A stretch of DNA of 64,000 nucleotides from Glaciozyma antarctica PI12. Lineage: Eukaryota > Basidiomycota > Microbotryomycetes > Kriegeriales > Camptobasidiaceae. The DNA lies in NCBI GenBank assembly GCA_002917775.1, contig KZ627161.1, positions 1,112,467 through 1,176,466 of the forward strand, written 5' to 3'. The translations under genes were made by a program, and so were the position numbers. Positions 21,283 through 32,010 of this stretch are shown in pieces (position 1 is the first letter of the stretch; each line of letters begins with the position of its first letter). Under the pieces are notes generated by a model. The model saw only the letters and a program-made list of their open reading frames with translations. It made no database searches and was not told where the DNA came from.

Positions 21283-21798
21283 AGAAGGGCTTTTGGAGGT
21301 CTGCATTGTATCGAGTTGTGTGCGCGGAGCTTGAGATGTTGCAGTTTGCTTGCGAGAGACGGTTCGGGCCCCCATTGAGCTCGTCCAATGCGTTCGGCAG
21401 TCAAGCAGTCGCCTTGAGCGCGTTCGAGCTTGTCAAGCGGAGAAGGAAAGGAGCGAGCGGTCGAACCTGCCCCTCTCCCAACTCGCACACGAGTCGCGAA
21501 CCGAGCAGAGTTCAGCAAGGCAGCTCAGCTGCTTCGTACGCCGGTCCACCCCAGTAGAACAGCACCCAAGCAGCAAAGCAGAACCCTCCGAAGAAACCTA
21601 GCAGAAGCTCCCCCGCCGACTCGAGCGCCCGTTCTCCTCTCCCTCCCTCTCGTCAATCCGAGCCCACGTAAACTGAAAACGACGAGAGTAGATTGCTCCC
21701 CCTCGCACCTCTCCTCCCTACCTCCTCCCACTGCCGTCCGTGTTCTTCCGATCCACCTGCGCCTGCTGCACGATCCCAGCGTCTGATCCTCAGCTCCT
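21283..21798. other. Convergent intergenic stretch
   Basis: About 515 bp between the stop codons of RPF1 and the COX7-type gene. Open frames here are short and lack splice-supported continuity. Nothing beyond 3' flanks was recognised. Confidence 0.5.
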
Positions 21799-22335
21799 CT
21801 AGTTCTTCTTGCCCTGTCGTATCAAAGTCGTATGAGAGAGTGCGTCGAGTCGAATGGGAGTGGAGGGGGAGAGGAAGTCGGCCAGGAGGGGAGAGAAGGG
21901 AAGAAGTGAGAAGGCGGTCAGTCCTGCGTCGACCCCGCCGCAGAGGAAAGCAGACGCACCCGGATCATGTTGGCGGTACCCCAGAGCGAGCCGAGGAGTC
22001 CAACGCCGAAGACGGTCATGTACAAGCCTGTGCGGTGAGGGGGTGGGGAGAGGGGACGATTAGCGGCGGGTCCCTTGAGGCCGCTTCGCCGAACCGTGGA
22101 CTCACCCATGTAGAGGCGAGCACGGGGGGTCTTGAGGTAGACGGGGCGAGGGTCAGCCTGCGTCGGTCAGGGATCAGCGGGAGAAGGAGGGGCGGAGAGG
22201 GGCGGGGAGTCGGACCTGGAAGGCGCGCTGGCGCTGGACGATGGTGTTGGGTCCTGCGTTGGCGAAGAGGGTCAGCTTTCGTGGCTTCAAGGACGTGGAC
22301 TGGGGGCGTGGCATACGGTTGACAAGGGAATCCAT
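21799..22335 (-). CDS. COX7: Cytochrome c oxidase subunit 7 (COX7/VIIa type)
   Basis: A small inner-membrane subunit of complex IV. Four introns break a protein of about 63 residues: MDSLVNR, then PNTIVQRQRAFQ, ADPRPVYLKTPRARLYMG, LYMTVFGVGLLGSLWGTAN and MIRGKKN. The order (Gln/Arg-rich matrix helix, PVYLKxPR, one transmembrane helix, NMIRGKK tail) matches fungal COX7. The final four codons come from an exon at 21799-21812 spliced across a long intron with donor gtgcgt. The 14-G run at about 22355-22368 lies just upstream of the start codon in the leader. Too fragmented to be seen as one open frame, but every junction is canonical. Confidence 0.82.
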
Positions 22336-24046
22336 TTGTGCGTTTGAAGACTGTGGGGGGGGGGGGGGAGGGGAAGAGGCTCTCCCACCGAAGGGAGGGA
22401 GAAATTCGATTAAATTGAAAGAAAATATTTGACAGGCAGGTGCCTGAGAGGGGAGCGAGGGAAGGAAGCTCTCCTCTCTCTCCCACACCACTGCTCCGGA
22501 ACTAAATCTGCTCGGCTTGAGCTGTATTCCAGTGTGAGAGACCGAGCGAGCTCACGACAACTGGCGAGCAGAGGGCGGACGGAGGCAGACACCGATGCTG
22601 GATCAAGAGCTTTCAGTGCACTGCATCTGCAGCTACAATACGGAAGGACGACCAGTTCGGGAGCACAGAGAAGAGCTGCTTGAGTTGCTGGCTGTGCCGT
22701 CGAACCGACCTCGAACCGCGTTCCACAACCTTCGTTTCCGCTCTCCTCCTTCTGCGTGCCTCCTCGCCTGCGAACTCGCGCACTCAGCACTGGCCCTGCT
22801 CATCCTTTCTTCTACGTGCCGTTACGTCTGTAATGAGGGTGGTCTTTTCGGTGATCTGGGGAGCAGCCCGACCAAGTTGAAACGCGCTTCGCACCTTCGC
22901 ACGCTGGACGCTGAACCCCCGCTTTGCTCCTCTCCGCCTTCCCGCGACAGCTCCACAAGCTCTTCGTGCTCTCTTCGCCCAGTACTCCACCATCCATTCT
23001 CCTCCACGGCCTCGGCACGAGTTCCGCGCTCTTCTCCTCCCTGGCACCACAAGGTTTCGTCGGACGTCCTTTCTATCTATCTCAAAACACTTGCTAATCT
23101 CCTCCCCACAGACGATTGCTTTGGTGCAACGACCCTGTCCTCGTCGCGTCGCTCACCTCCTTCCGCCCCATCCTCCCACCCCACTCTCCCTCGGCCCCCC
23201 TCTCCCGCCTAAGCTTCCACAAGACCCTCTTCAACAAACGCACGTCCGCTAAACTCGTCGGGGTCTTTTAGATTACGGACCTCGAAGCGAGAGAGCCTGA
23301 CTACTCCACGATCTCGAGTGTTCGAACTTCGCTCCCTCGTCGTCGCAGGCTCTTGCGATTCTCCCGTTCGCCATCGGCGACCGAAGTACTTGCGCTCTCC
23401 ATCGAATGCTCCTCTGCAAGTGCGACAGAGGGAGGGCTGGGATCGTTCTGCACCATGGACTCGGAGCAGATAAAGAAGGCGCTGCGGGAGCAGGGAATGA
23501 AGGTCATGCCGATGGACGGAGGGTGATTTCTGCTGCGTTGCTGTGCTGATTTGAAAGCTGATGACGCGCTGCAGGCGTCAATTGCCACTGGAGGCCGCAG
23601 AATTGTGCTGGCGTTGTGGTGGAATTCTGGGAGGAGTGGTCGAGGATGGAATGGAGATGGTGAGGTTCGACCGAGATCGAGTCGATGTGGCGTTCAAAGC
23701 TGCCGATCTTGGTGCATTCGGCGAGAGATTCAGCGCACCGATCCGTGAGCAGAGGCGGTTCAGCAGAGGTCGTTTGCGAGCAGAAATGTTCGCAAGCAGG
23801 GGTGCGCGTCGGCAGCGGCAGTAACCGACGGTCGAGGGAGTCGAGCATGGTGGCGCCAGCTCTCCAGTCCCACAGCCCGATGATCTGCAAACCAACTCCT
23901 TTGCAGCTCCCCCTCTATAGCACACAGGTCTCCCGAAGATCTAGGTCTACCTCGATGCCGAAATATAACACGCTCCATCCCTCCTCCAACCGCCGTGCAT
24001 CGTGTATGGTGCCCGCACCGATATCGTATGGTATGGGTCGAGCCGC
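22336..24046. other. 1.7-kb stretch with doubtful spliced coding signal
   Basis: No recognised gene. On the plus strand two pieces look mildly protein-like. One runs from about 22936 to 23270, with a good intron at 23056-23111, reading ALRALFAQYSTIHSPPRPRH and RRLLWCNDPVLVASLTSFRP to a TAG. The other starts at the ATG at 23456 (MDSEQIKKALREQGMKVMPM) and splices at about 23524-23575 into PLEAAELCWRCGGILGGVVE, stopping near 23824. They could be parts of one hypothetical gene, a decayed gene, or chance. No family was recognised. Confidence 0.25.
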
Positions 24047-24510
24047 TTAGAGAGCAGTGCGGACGTAGGAGCGCTCGAACTTCTGGTTGACTGCGCGAAA
24101 CGTCAGTAAATACTTGATTTCACGACGAGGCTGTACTTGCCACTGTGGAGTTTCGTGTTGGTCCCGGGCTCAACGCGGTTCCAGGGCTCAGGGTTGGTGT
24201 GGCGGGAGAGGATGACATCGGGGTGGCGGATGAGGCGAGTGAGGTCTGTTGGGGATCAGCTCGAGTTCGGTCGAGATGCAGGCATGCCACTCACACCATC
24301 CTGCTCCACCAACGGCGACACCAACGGTGACATCTAAGTGGAAGGTTAGCTTGATCGCTAGCGGGGCGAGAGTTGACGTACAGATGGGGATCTAAGGAGA
24401 GACCTCGTCAGCTCGGCTTCGCTTCGATGGTCAAGGATGGGGCTTACAGCAGCGGGCTCGTACCAGGCCTTCCATGCCTGTCGGAATGCAGAGGGTGCGC
24501 GGGCGGCCAT
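24047..24510 (-). CDS. NDUFA4/B12D-like mitochondrial membrane protein
   Basis: A small single-span protein of the MLRQ/B12D family, associated with respiratory complexes. Start at 24510 (MAARAPSAFRQAWKAWYEPA). Four introns lead through AIPIYVTVGVAVGGAGWYLT (the single transmembrane helix), RLIRHPDV, HTNPEPWNRVEPGTNTKLHS and VNQKFERSYVRTAL, with stop at 24047. Length is about 75 residues, normal for the family. The NPEPWN..EPGT motif is diagnostic. Whether it belongs to complex I or complex IV in this organism cannot be judged. Confidence 0.85.
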
Positions 24511-24784
24511 ATTGATAGAGAAAGGTTTGGAGGTTTGAGGACGAGAGTGTTTGGGAGGAATCAGAGCGGCGCATTCAAAAACTTCCGCGCCGAGTCTTTC
24601 CGCAGCCGCCCGCAATTCTCCTGCCGCGCTTCTTTTGGTTCTCTGGAGCGGGGTTGCCCCAACCAGGACGCGATAGCACGGAGAGAGCAAAACGAATCGA
24701 AAATTACAAGATGATAAGGAGAGCTAAATAGTGGTGACAAGGCGGGAGCGAATGCGAAGGGGAGGAATGTGTACTTGAACCCAG

Positions 24785-27700
24785 CTATAGTATACGCTTG
24801 TCGTCGCGAAGGACCTGAAGCGCCGAGTTGGACCTGAACAAACGCGATTCAGCACCAGGCAGCGAGCTCATCGCAGCGAAAGAAAAGAGCACACCTTAAA
24901 ACGGCCATGTTCTGCAAGCTGACCTTGCCCTTGCTCTTCTTCGGCCCGAGTTCGAGGTTCTTGCCGCTCATGACGATATCGTACTGCTCCTTGGCCTTCA
25001 ACCACTCCTTCTTCGAATCGTAGAGGCGACCGAGCTCGTAGTCTGCGAGATAATCAGCTTGCGAAGGCGAGAACGACAAACGAGGACGCACGAGCGAACC
25101 AAACGAGGTGATGATCGTGCTGGATATCACGACCGTGTTTGAGAACATTGCTAGAGAGGCTAATCAGCAAGTTCTCTCCGAGCGAAGCCGATGAAGAACT
25201 CACTTGAACGAGATGAACGCCTGCTCGTCCGCCTCCTTGACGGGAATCGGCGACTTGACAGGTCGAGGCTTTGTGTGCGTTTCGGGGTGGGCGATGAATC
25301 GAAGGATGATACCGCGAAGAAGATGAGCGAGACAGTAATCTGCGAGGGGGGAGCTGTCAGCGACGCGCGAACGAACCTCGACTGCGAAAGGACTTGCCGT
25401 CCCAGAACTCGTCGCCGCGACCCCAGGTCTTGGGATCCTTGACCTGGTGCAAGTCGGAAAGCACGGTCGAGACCTGGTCGAGGTGGACGTCGAAGAGGAC
25501 GTAGCGAGGCGAGAGACCGAGACAGTTGAGGACGTAGGCGAGCTCGATGCCGGGGAGCGTGAGGCGGTTGCCTTGGGCCGTGAACTTGCGCGCTCGGCGA
25601 GCGACGAATTTCTGAGGGATATCGCGTCAGGCAGGAACGCAGACAAAGCGAACGCTCAACTCACCTCGAGAGGAATGCTCTTCCCTGCGATTCGCTGCAT
25701 AAGGTCGGGAACGTTGCCCATGATCTCGTTGGCTTTCGCGATATCCCTGCCCTCCTCGTAAAGAGTGGTGGCCTGCAATCGAGCGTCAGTTGCGTCTCGT
25801 TGGGCCAGGCGCGTTGGGCGTACCTTGGCGTACGCGTAGATTGCCTTCGACCAGTTCGATTCCTGCACGGCGACGAGGTCAGCAGGGCTTCCGCTCTCGT
25901 ACACGGACGCGAAGCTCACCTTGTTCAAGATGTTAAAGCACTCGTAGCCCTTGACGTAGTTACCCATGGCAAGCGAAACCAGTCCGAGGTCCCTAAATCG
26001 CGAACGGCGTCAGGAGCGAGAACAGCGAGGACGAGGGCGACGCACCAGTAGCAAATATGCCCAAGCTGAATGTACTCTCGCTGCGCCTGGATCGCGAGGT
26101 GGAAAGCTGTGACTGCAGAGTCGAGCTGCGTCTCGGTGGAGTGGAGTCGGCCAGAAAAGTAGAGGAAAAATACGCTGTCGCAGAGACCGTCAGCGGGGCT
26201 TCTGTGTACGCAAGACGAGCGACTCACCCGTTCGGGTAGCGATCAAGGTTGTAGTGAAGAACGTTCGCGGCGGTAGGGACGTCGACGCCGCCGACGCTGA
26301 ACGAAGAAGGTCGTCAGCGCGACGACTTGGCTGTGCGAACAATCGACTCACGGCAAGTAGCTGGCGATGACGAGGTGATGAGTGAGGAGTACCATGTCGC
26401 AAACTGGCGAGTGGAATAGTTAGCGAGGTCGCTTGCTTCGCAGGAGGGGGGAGCGAACGCACCTTGTCGACGTATGCCCTCCAACTCGACCGGCATCCCT
26501 GGTTCCTTGACTCCCGCCTTCCACTTCCCTCCCTTCATGAGCGTGTTGAGCGCATACTCGCGATCTCCCTCGACGCCAAAGATCGACATCATCTTGAGGA
26601 CGGTCGCGGGGAGGAGCGAGAGGATGAGCGAGATGAGGCCGTTGCCGAGGAAGACGCCAGAGCGGAAATCCTGGTCGATGGAGCTGTCCTCCTGTCCGCC
26701 GTTGGCCTCGTCGGCGCTTTCGACAAACTTGGCGAGGGTACGGTAGATAAAGTAGGCGTTGCGCATGTTGAGAGCCTCCTTGAGGACTGCAAAGGAGTTC
26801 AGCCACCGTTGCGAGGTTCGAGGAAGGGGAAGACGTGCAAGCGATAAAGTCGCCACTGTAGATAATCCCGATGACAGCCTGGCGAGGTACGTTAGCGACG
26901 GGTTCGAAGAACGCTGCCGAGTCGCGAAACTCACCTTGAGAAGCGTGCACTCGGCGAAAATGAGCTCAGCGTGGCGCTGGACGACGGTCATGCTCTTGAT
27001 GCTGTTTACAGAGGTGGATCCCTTGGCGATACGACCGACGCTCTCAAAAAGCCCGTGATCCTTCTTGCGGAGGAGCTGAGTGATCAAGATCGAGTCCTTG
27101 CAGCACTGGATCGCAGCTTCGAGGTCCTCCGGTTCGAAAGTCGCCAGCGACTTGATGACCTGGATGAGCGAGTAGCCGACGCTGTAATAGAGGCGATGGT
27201 CGGCGGCGGAGAGGCAGATGTCTTCGGCTTCGATCATTCGGCTGTTCATAAACAAGTGCCTGCGAAGAACGAGAGAGCTCAGTGAGTTCGGCTCAAGCGC
27301 GAGAGAAAACACGACGCACATCGCTTTCCACACAATTGCAATATCCTCCTTGAGATCGGCGTCTGAGAGCTTGACATCGTCGTAGGTGAGCGCCGCGAGA
27401 GCCTTGTTCTTCTTTCCCCTCGCAAGCATCGGTGCATCCATCGCCTCCGCCGCCAATGTTGCCGCCTTACTCAGTTGGGCCTTCTTTCCCCCCTTCTCCT
27501 TCACCGCAGGAGCGTTCTCCCCCACCGGCGAGTGCGCGTACTCGTCGTCCTCTTCGCTCTCCTCCGACTCCTCGCTCTCCGACTCCTCGCTCTCCGATTC
27601 GCTCCCGCTTTCAGGCAGCACCTTCCGCGGTGCGATGACGGGTGATTGGCCGGTAGACTTGACCGACGAAGATCCCGTCTGGAGAGGAGATTTGGCGGAG

Positions 27701-28253
27701 GACGCAGAACCGGCGCGTGCTTTGTTGACGGGGGCAGCCGACGTGACGCTTGCCTTGCGGACGGGCGTCGCGGTCTCCTCCTCCGCACTGTCGCTCTCGC
27801 TCTCGCTCCCGCTGTCCGCCGCCTTGCTCGCCTTGCTCCCGTGAGGTCCGCTTGAGGTGGTCCCGTTCGCTCCAATCCGACCGTTGCTGCTAGCGACGGA
27901 GATCGGGGCGGAAGATCGGGGGCTGGGAGAGCTGGACGTGCTCTTGCTGCTCCTGGTGGATCCGGTAGAGACGGTGCGGGCTAGGGAGGGAGGGTCTTCG
28001 AGAGAGAGGGCGAGGAGGCGGGAATTCGGAGAGGCCGTCTTGGAGAAGTTGAGCTCGCTGGCCTTGACCTTGCCCTTGCTGGAGGCTCTGCAGGTACGTT
28101 CATAGTTAGCACGGCGCACCCTCCCCGTGTCGGCGAGACGAGCAGCAGGACCACTCACTTGGAATTGGTCGAGGTTGCCGAGGAGGTCTGGGACGGAGTC
28201 GAGAGCGTCGACGAGGAGGAGGATACGCTGCTGGACCTTCTGAAGAGACCCAT
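24785..28253 (-). CDS. TTC39/IML2 family tetratricopeptide-like protein
   Basis: A large outer-membrane/cytosolic repeat protein; yeast IML2 acts in lipid-droplet and inclusion-body handling. Start at 28253 (MGLFRRSSSVSSSSSTLSTP). The first 250 residues are Ser-rich with a Glu/Ser cluster (SESEESESEESEESEEDDE), probably disordered. The family domain begins LTYDDVKLSDADLKEDIAIV and continues HLFMNSRMIEAEDICLSAAD, GSTSVNSIKSMTVVQRHAEL, AELIFAECTLLKAVIGIIYS, GVFLGNGLISLILSLLPATV, YPNGVFFLYFSGRLHSTETQ and LARRARKF-like helices, ending SNSALQVLRDDKRIL at 24785. About twelve introns. The last exon was placed by a canonical acceptor. It diverges from the carboxylesterase. Confidence 0.82.
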
Positions 28254-28571
28254 CCTGAGTAGTTCGATGGTTCAAGAGAGGCAGGGGACGGAAATGGGAG
28301 CAGACAAGGCGGGGAAGTACCTGAGTGGAAGACGCCGGCCGCGCGCCGTCCGCAGCAAGTTCAACTCCTTCCACCGCGCGAGGCTCTGGGAGAGCTACGC
28401 GACTCGAACGCAAGGTAAGCACAATCCTTAGCTTGTGCGCCCTTGTCGAGGGACCTCGGAGGACCATCCGTTTCGACGCCGGCGCCGGCGCTGACTGCTC
28501 TCCTCTCTCCAGCAGGACACCTCTGGAACTTCCTGCGCCACTGCCCCTAACAAACGCATCGCTGCTCTGCG
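28254..28571. promoter_or_regulatory. Divergent promoter of TTC39/IML2-like and carboxylesterase genes
   Basis: About 318 bp between opposed start codons. No repeat or recognised binding site was seen. A GTAAGC...AG pair at about 28414-28514 could be a leader intron of the esterase transcript. Confidence 0.4.
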
Positions 28572-31227
28572 ATGGGAGCACCGGAGAAGCAGGACATCAC
28601 CCCTCTGCTCGAACCAACCGGTCCAGATCCCTCTCGAGTCTCCTTCGTCTCCACCCCCTTACGACCCCTCGCACGGCTCCTCGCTGCCTGCGGGCTGCTC
28701 GCCTTCGCCCTTCACTGGACTACGACCCCATTAGCCCAACCCTGGGTCTCGCGACCAGTCGTCGCTCTCGATTATGGAACGTTCCGAGGGCGGCGCGGAC
28801 TCGTCGACGGCGTCAACTCGTTCCTCGGCATCCCTTTCGCTCAGCCTCCTGTGGGACCGCTGCGCTACAAGCGGGCGCTCGTACCTCCGGATCCTCTCGG
28901 GGGATTTCAAGACGCTTCAAGTTACGGACCTTCTTGCACGCAAGTTCGCGTGACGAACGGCCAGCTCGGGGGAATTCCGTCGGAGCTGCTTGATCGAGTG
29001 AAGGCCATGCCCAACCTCCAAGTCCTCAAAGACGACTCTGAAGACGTGAGTATCTCCTCGCTACGCTCGCACCGTTGCTGACTTCGATTCGCGCCGCCTC
29101 CAGTGCCTCACGATCAACGTCCAAGCTCCGTCGATGATTCCTGCCGGTGGTCTGCCTGTCCTCGTCGTGAGTTTTTTAGCATCTACATGAGTAACTAACA
29201 GCGCTAATCTCTGCTTCGACGGCAGTGGATTTATGGTGGCGGGTTCGAGCTTGGCGGCACCTCGACATACGACGGCGCGCCTGTCGTTGCTCGCTCGATA
29301 TCGCTAGGCACGCCGGTTATCTACGTGTCAATGGTGAGCCCCAACACGCTACTTCTGGGAGCCAGAATTGACTCCTCGCTCCAGAACTATCGCCTCGGTG
29401 GCTTCGGCTTCCTCGCCAGTGCGTACTCCCTACGCTCGCCGCACCTGCTTTGCTGACTGGCGCACAACAGGTCGAGAGATCAAGGATGCTGGAATTGGCA
29501 ACCTCGGCCTGGATGATCGCAAGTTTTCGTCGCCTCGCAAACGTACATTGCTGGGGAGCGCTGACCTTCGCACTTTCGCAGAGCGAGCCGCGCTTCGCTG
29601 GGTACAGCGCTACATCTCCAAGTTTGGTGGCGACCCTTCAAAGGTCACGATGTGAGGCTCCGTCCCATCTTGATCGTTCCGGCTCTCGCTGACTCTTTCT
29701 CCAAGCTGGGGCGAATCAGCCGGAGCCATCAGTGCTGCGTTGGTCTCCCACTAGCGCTCTCCAGAAACGCCGCTTATAAAAATTTTGCAGCTTGCAGATG
29801 GTCACGAACCAAGGCGACGTCGAAGGGCTGTTTCGAGGCGCCTGTGAGTCTCTCGCTGCCGAACCACAATACCGTTCTGACGGTCTTCTCGCAGTCATGC
29901 AGTCTGGCTCTCCTTTCTCAGCTGGCGACCTCGCGAACGGACAGGCAGAGTTTGACGCCATCACTCTCGCCGTCGGTTGCGTGGAGGACGACAAGATCGA
30001 CTGCTTGCGCCGCGTGCCGTCGGAGATTCTGCGCGCTGCGATCGACGCGAAAACTCGTGGTATCTTCTCGTACCAGTCGCTCAACACAGCTTGGAGGCCG
30101 AGGGTGGATGGAATATTCTTGACGGAGTCGCCGACGGAGCTGGTTGCGAAGGGCGAGTACGCGAAGGTGAGAATTCGAAGCCGTTTGAGCGCCGCTGCGG
30201 CGACTGATCACCACTTGCAGATTCCGATTGTGACTGGCGACTGTGACGACGAAGGGTGAGCAGCGCTCTTTTTCTCGATCGGGTCGTACTGAGAAGCGAC
30301 TTGACGCAGAACTCTCGCACGTCCCTTCCTCAAGCCTCGCGGTCGACTCTCTCACGCTTCTCCCGTTCGTAGTTTTCGCTCTCGAGTGTGAACGTCACAA
30401 CAAACGCACAGAATCGAGCGTACCTCAACGAGAACTACCTTTCCGCCGCGAACGCCTCCGAGATGGACCTTCTCCTTCAGCTCTACCCGCGAGGTTCGCT
30501 CTCTTTCTCGCTACCTGAGAGCTCCCGCTCACCGAGTTCTTCTGCGAACAGATCCTACTCAAGGATCTCCTTTCGACACCGTTCTTCTGAATCAGCTCAC
30601 GCCGCAGTTCAAGCGACTGGCAGCCTTTGCGGGTGGTAAGTCCTCGTTCCGTTCTTCAGCGCCTGAGCCGTGTTTAACTTGCCGTTCACGCAGATCTCGT
30701 CTTCCAGGCTCCTCGTCGATACTTTCTCTCGTTCGCTGCCGATACGCAAGATACCTGGTGAGTCGTCGCCGTGTTTTTTGCTGTGCGGCTGGCGAACCGC
30801 TCGTTTTGCAGGGCATTCCTGTACAAGCGAGGAAAAGTTACGCCGTTCCTAGGATCTTTCCACGGCTCTGAGATATTCACGGAGACTACGAGTGGTGGAA
30901 TCGACAAGGAGCTGCGTGAGTTCTCTTCTGCGAAGCTCGCTCGTGCTCGCTGCTGACTTAGTTTTTCGCAGTCGACTACCTCGTCAATTTCTGCGTCAAC
31001 CTCGACCCAAAGTGAGCTTCACTCTCGCTCCTCACGCTGGGACTGAACTCTTCCAGCTCGGACACGAACCCGAGCCTCATCCATTGGCCGCAGTGGACGC
31101 CTACAAGTTTAGACCTCCTCACCTTCCTCAACCGGCCGTCCCTTCGTGGGCTGGCGATTTCCTCCGACACGTACCGTCGTGCGGCGATGGAGTATCTCTC
31201 TCTTCTTTCCCTGAAATACCCCCTGTA
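28572..31227 (+). CDS. Type B carboxylesterase/lipase, membrane-anchored
   Basis: An alpha/beta hydrolase with an N-terminal signal-anchor (LARLLAACGLLAFALHW, about residues 34-50). Family motifs: VDGVNSFLGIPFAQPPVGPL, EDCLTINVQAPS, LPVLVWIYGGGFELGGTSTY (oxyanion hole), NYRLGGFGFLAS, NLGLDDQRAALRWVQRYISK, GGDPSKVTIWGESAGAIS with the catalytic serine, and HGSEIF with the late histidine. Many introns. Two must use GC donors: 29519-29581, which gives LDDQRAAL, and 30317-30372, which gives EGTLFSLSS. Stop at 31227 after EYLSLLSLKYPL. Likely secreted-pathway or vacuolar; the substrate is unknown. Confidence 0.88.
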
Positions 31228-32010
31228 GCAAACTGTAGCAAAGCGAGTATGTGTCTCAACGCGGCTGGACGATCTGGTTGAGGAATGGGCGAGACAAGGC
31301 CACGCGCGCGCTCGCCACTCTGGTTGCTCTTTTCATTAGTGTTTATTAAGGAGCGTCAAAAAGGGCCACGGCGTGTGCTGCTGCTGTATCAGGCTAAAAG
31401 TGGCAAGACCGTGCGGCGAACACCCACGCGAGGGCATTAGGAGACAAGGTTTTTGTGCAAGCCGAGGGCGTCCAGCCCAAAACCAGGTCGACTTCTTCCT
31501 CCTCGCCTTCCGTTTCCAGAGCGTTCCCACTACAACAGGTAAGCTCAGCTCGCCATGCTTTAGAAGGACGGCGAGGGCAGCAAGGAGACGCGAGGGAGCG
31601 CACTGGCAGAGCCCCGGGCAGCAACGAACAAAGGGGTGGAGGGAGCAAGGTGGACACGAGGTTCTCACCTGTCGGTTGACGAGCAGGACCTGCTCTGCGT
31701 CTGAAGCAAGAGCTAACATTGTGCCCTCTCCCCTTCCCTTCCTCCTCCAGCGCGCCTCCCAGCACCTCCCATCTCAACGCCTGCCCACCACACTTGGGCC
31801 TCTTGCTCGCGTACCTCGTCCTCCTTCCTCGCCCCGCGACACAAAGGCTGACTTTTCGATTCAGGTCTCCGAGCCTTTAATTCTCGCCTCCCCCTTCCTG
31901 CCCGTACGACGTCTCCACCGTTTCAGATAGCGTATTCTCGCCCCGGCCCGCCCCACTTGAAGGCGCTGAGCTTGTCTCTCCCTCCAGGTATCCCCCATCT
32001 CCTGCCCATC
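31228..32010. other. Intergenic stretch with probable leader introns of the RGS gene
   Basis: About 780 bp. A GTAAGC donor at about 31539 and a branch-point plus acceptor ending near 31751 look like an intron in the 5' leader of the downstream RGS gene. The pyrimidine-rich segment before 32011 fits a fungal core promoter/leader. No coding gene was recognised. Confidence 0.4.

Noticed and set aside
22595-23212. 205-codon plus-strand frame in the 1.7-kb gap taken as a gene by itself
   Set aside because: It reads through a convincing intron in one of its alternative frames and shows no family features; kept only as a low-confidence note.
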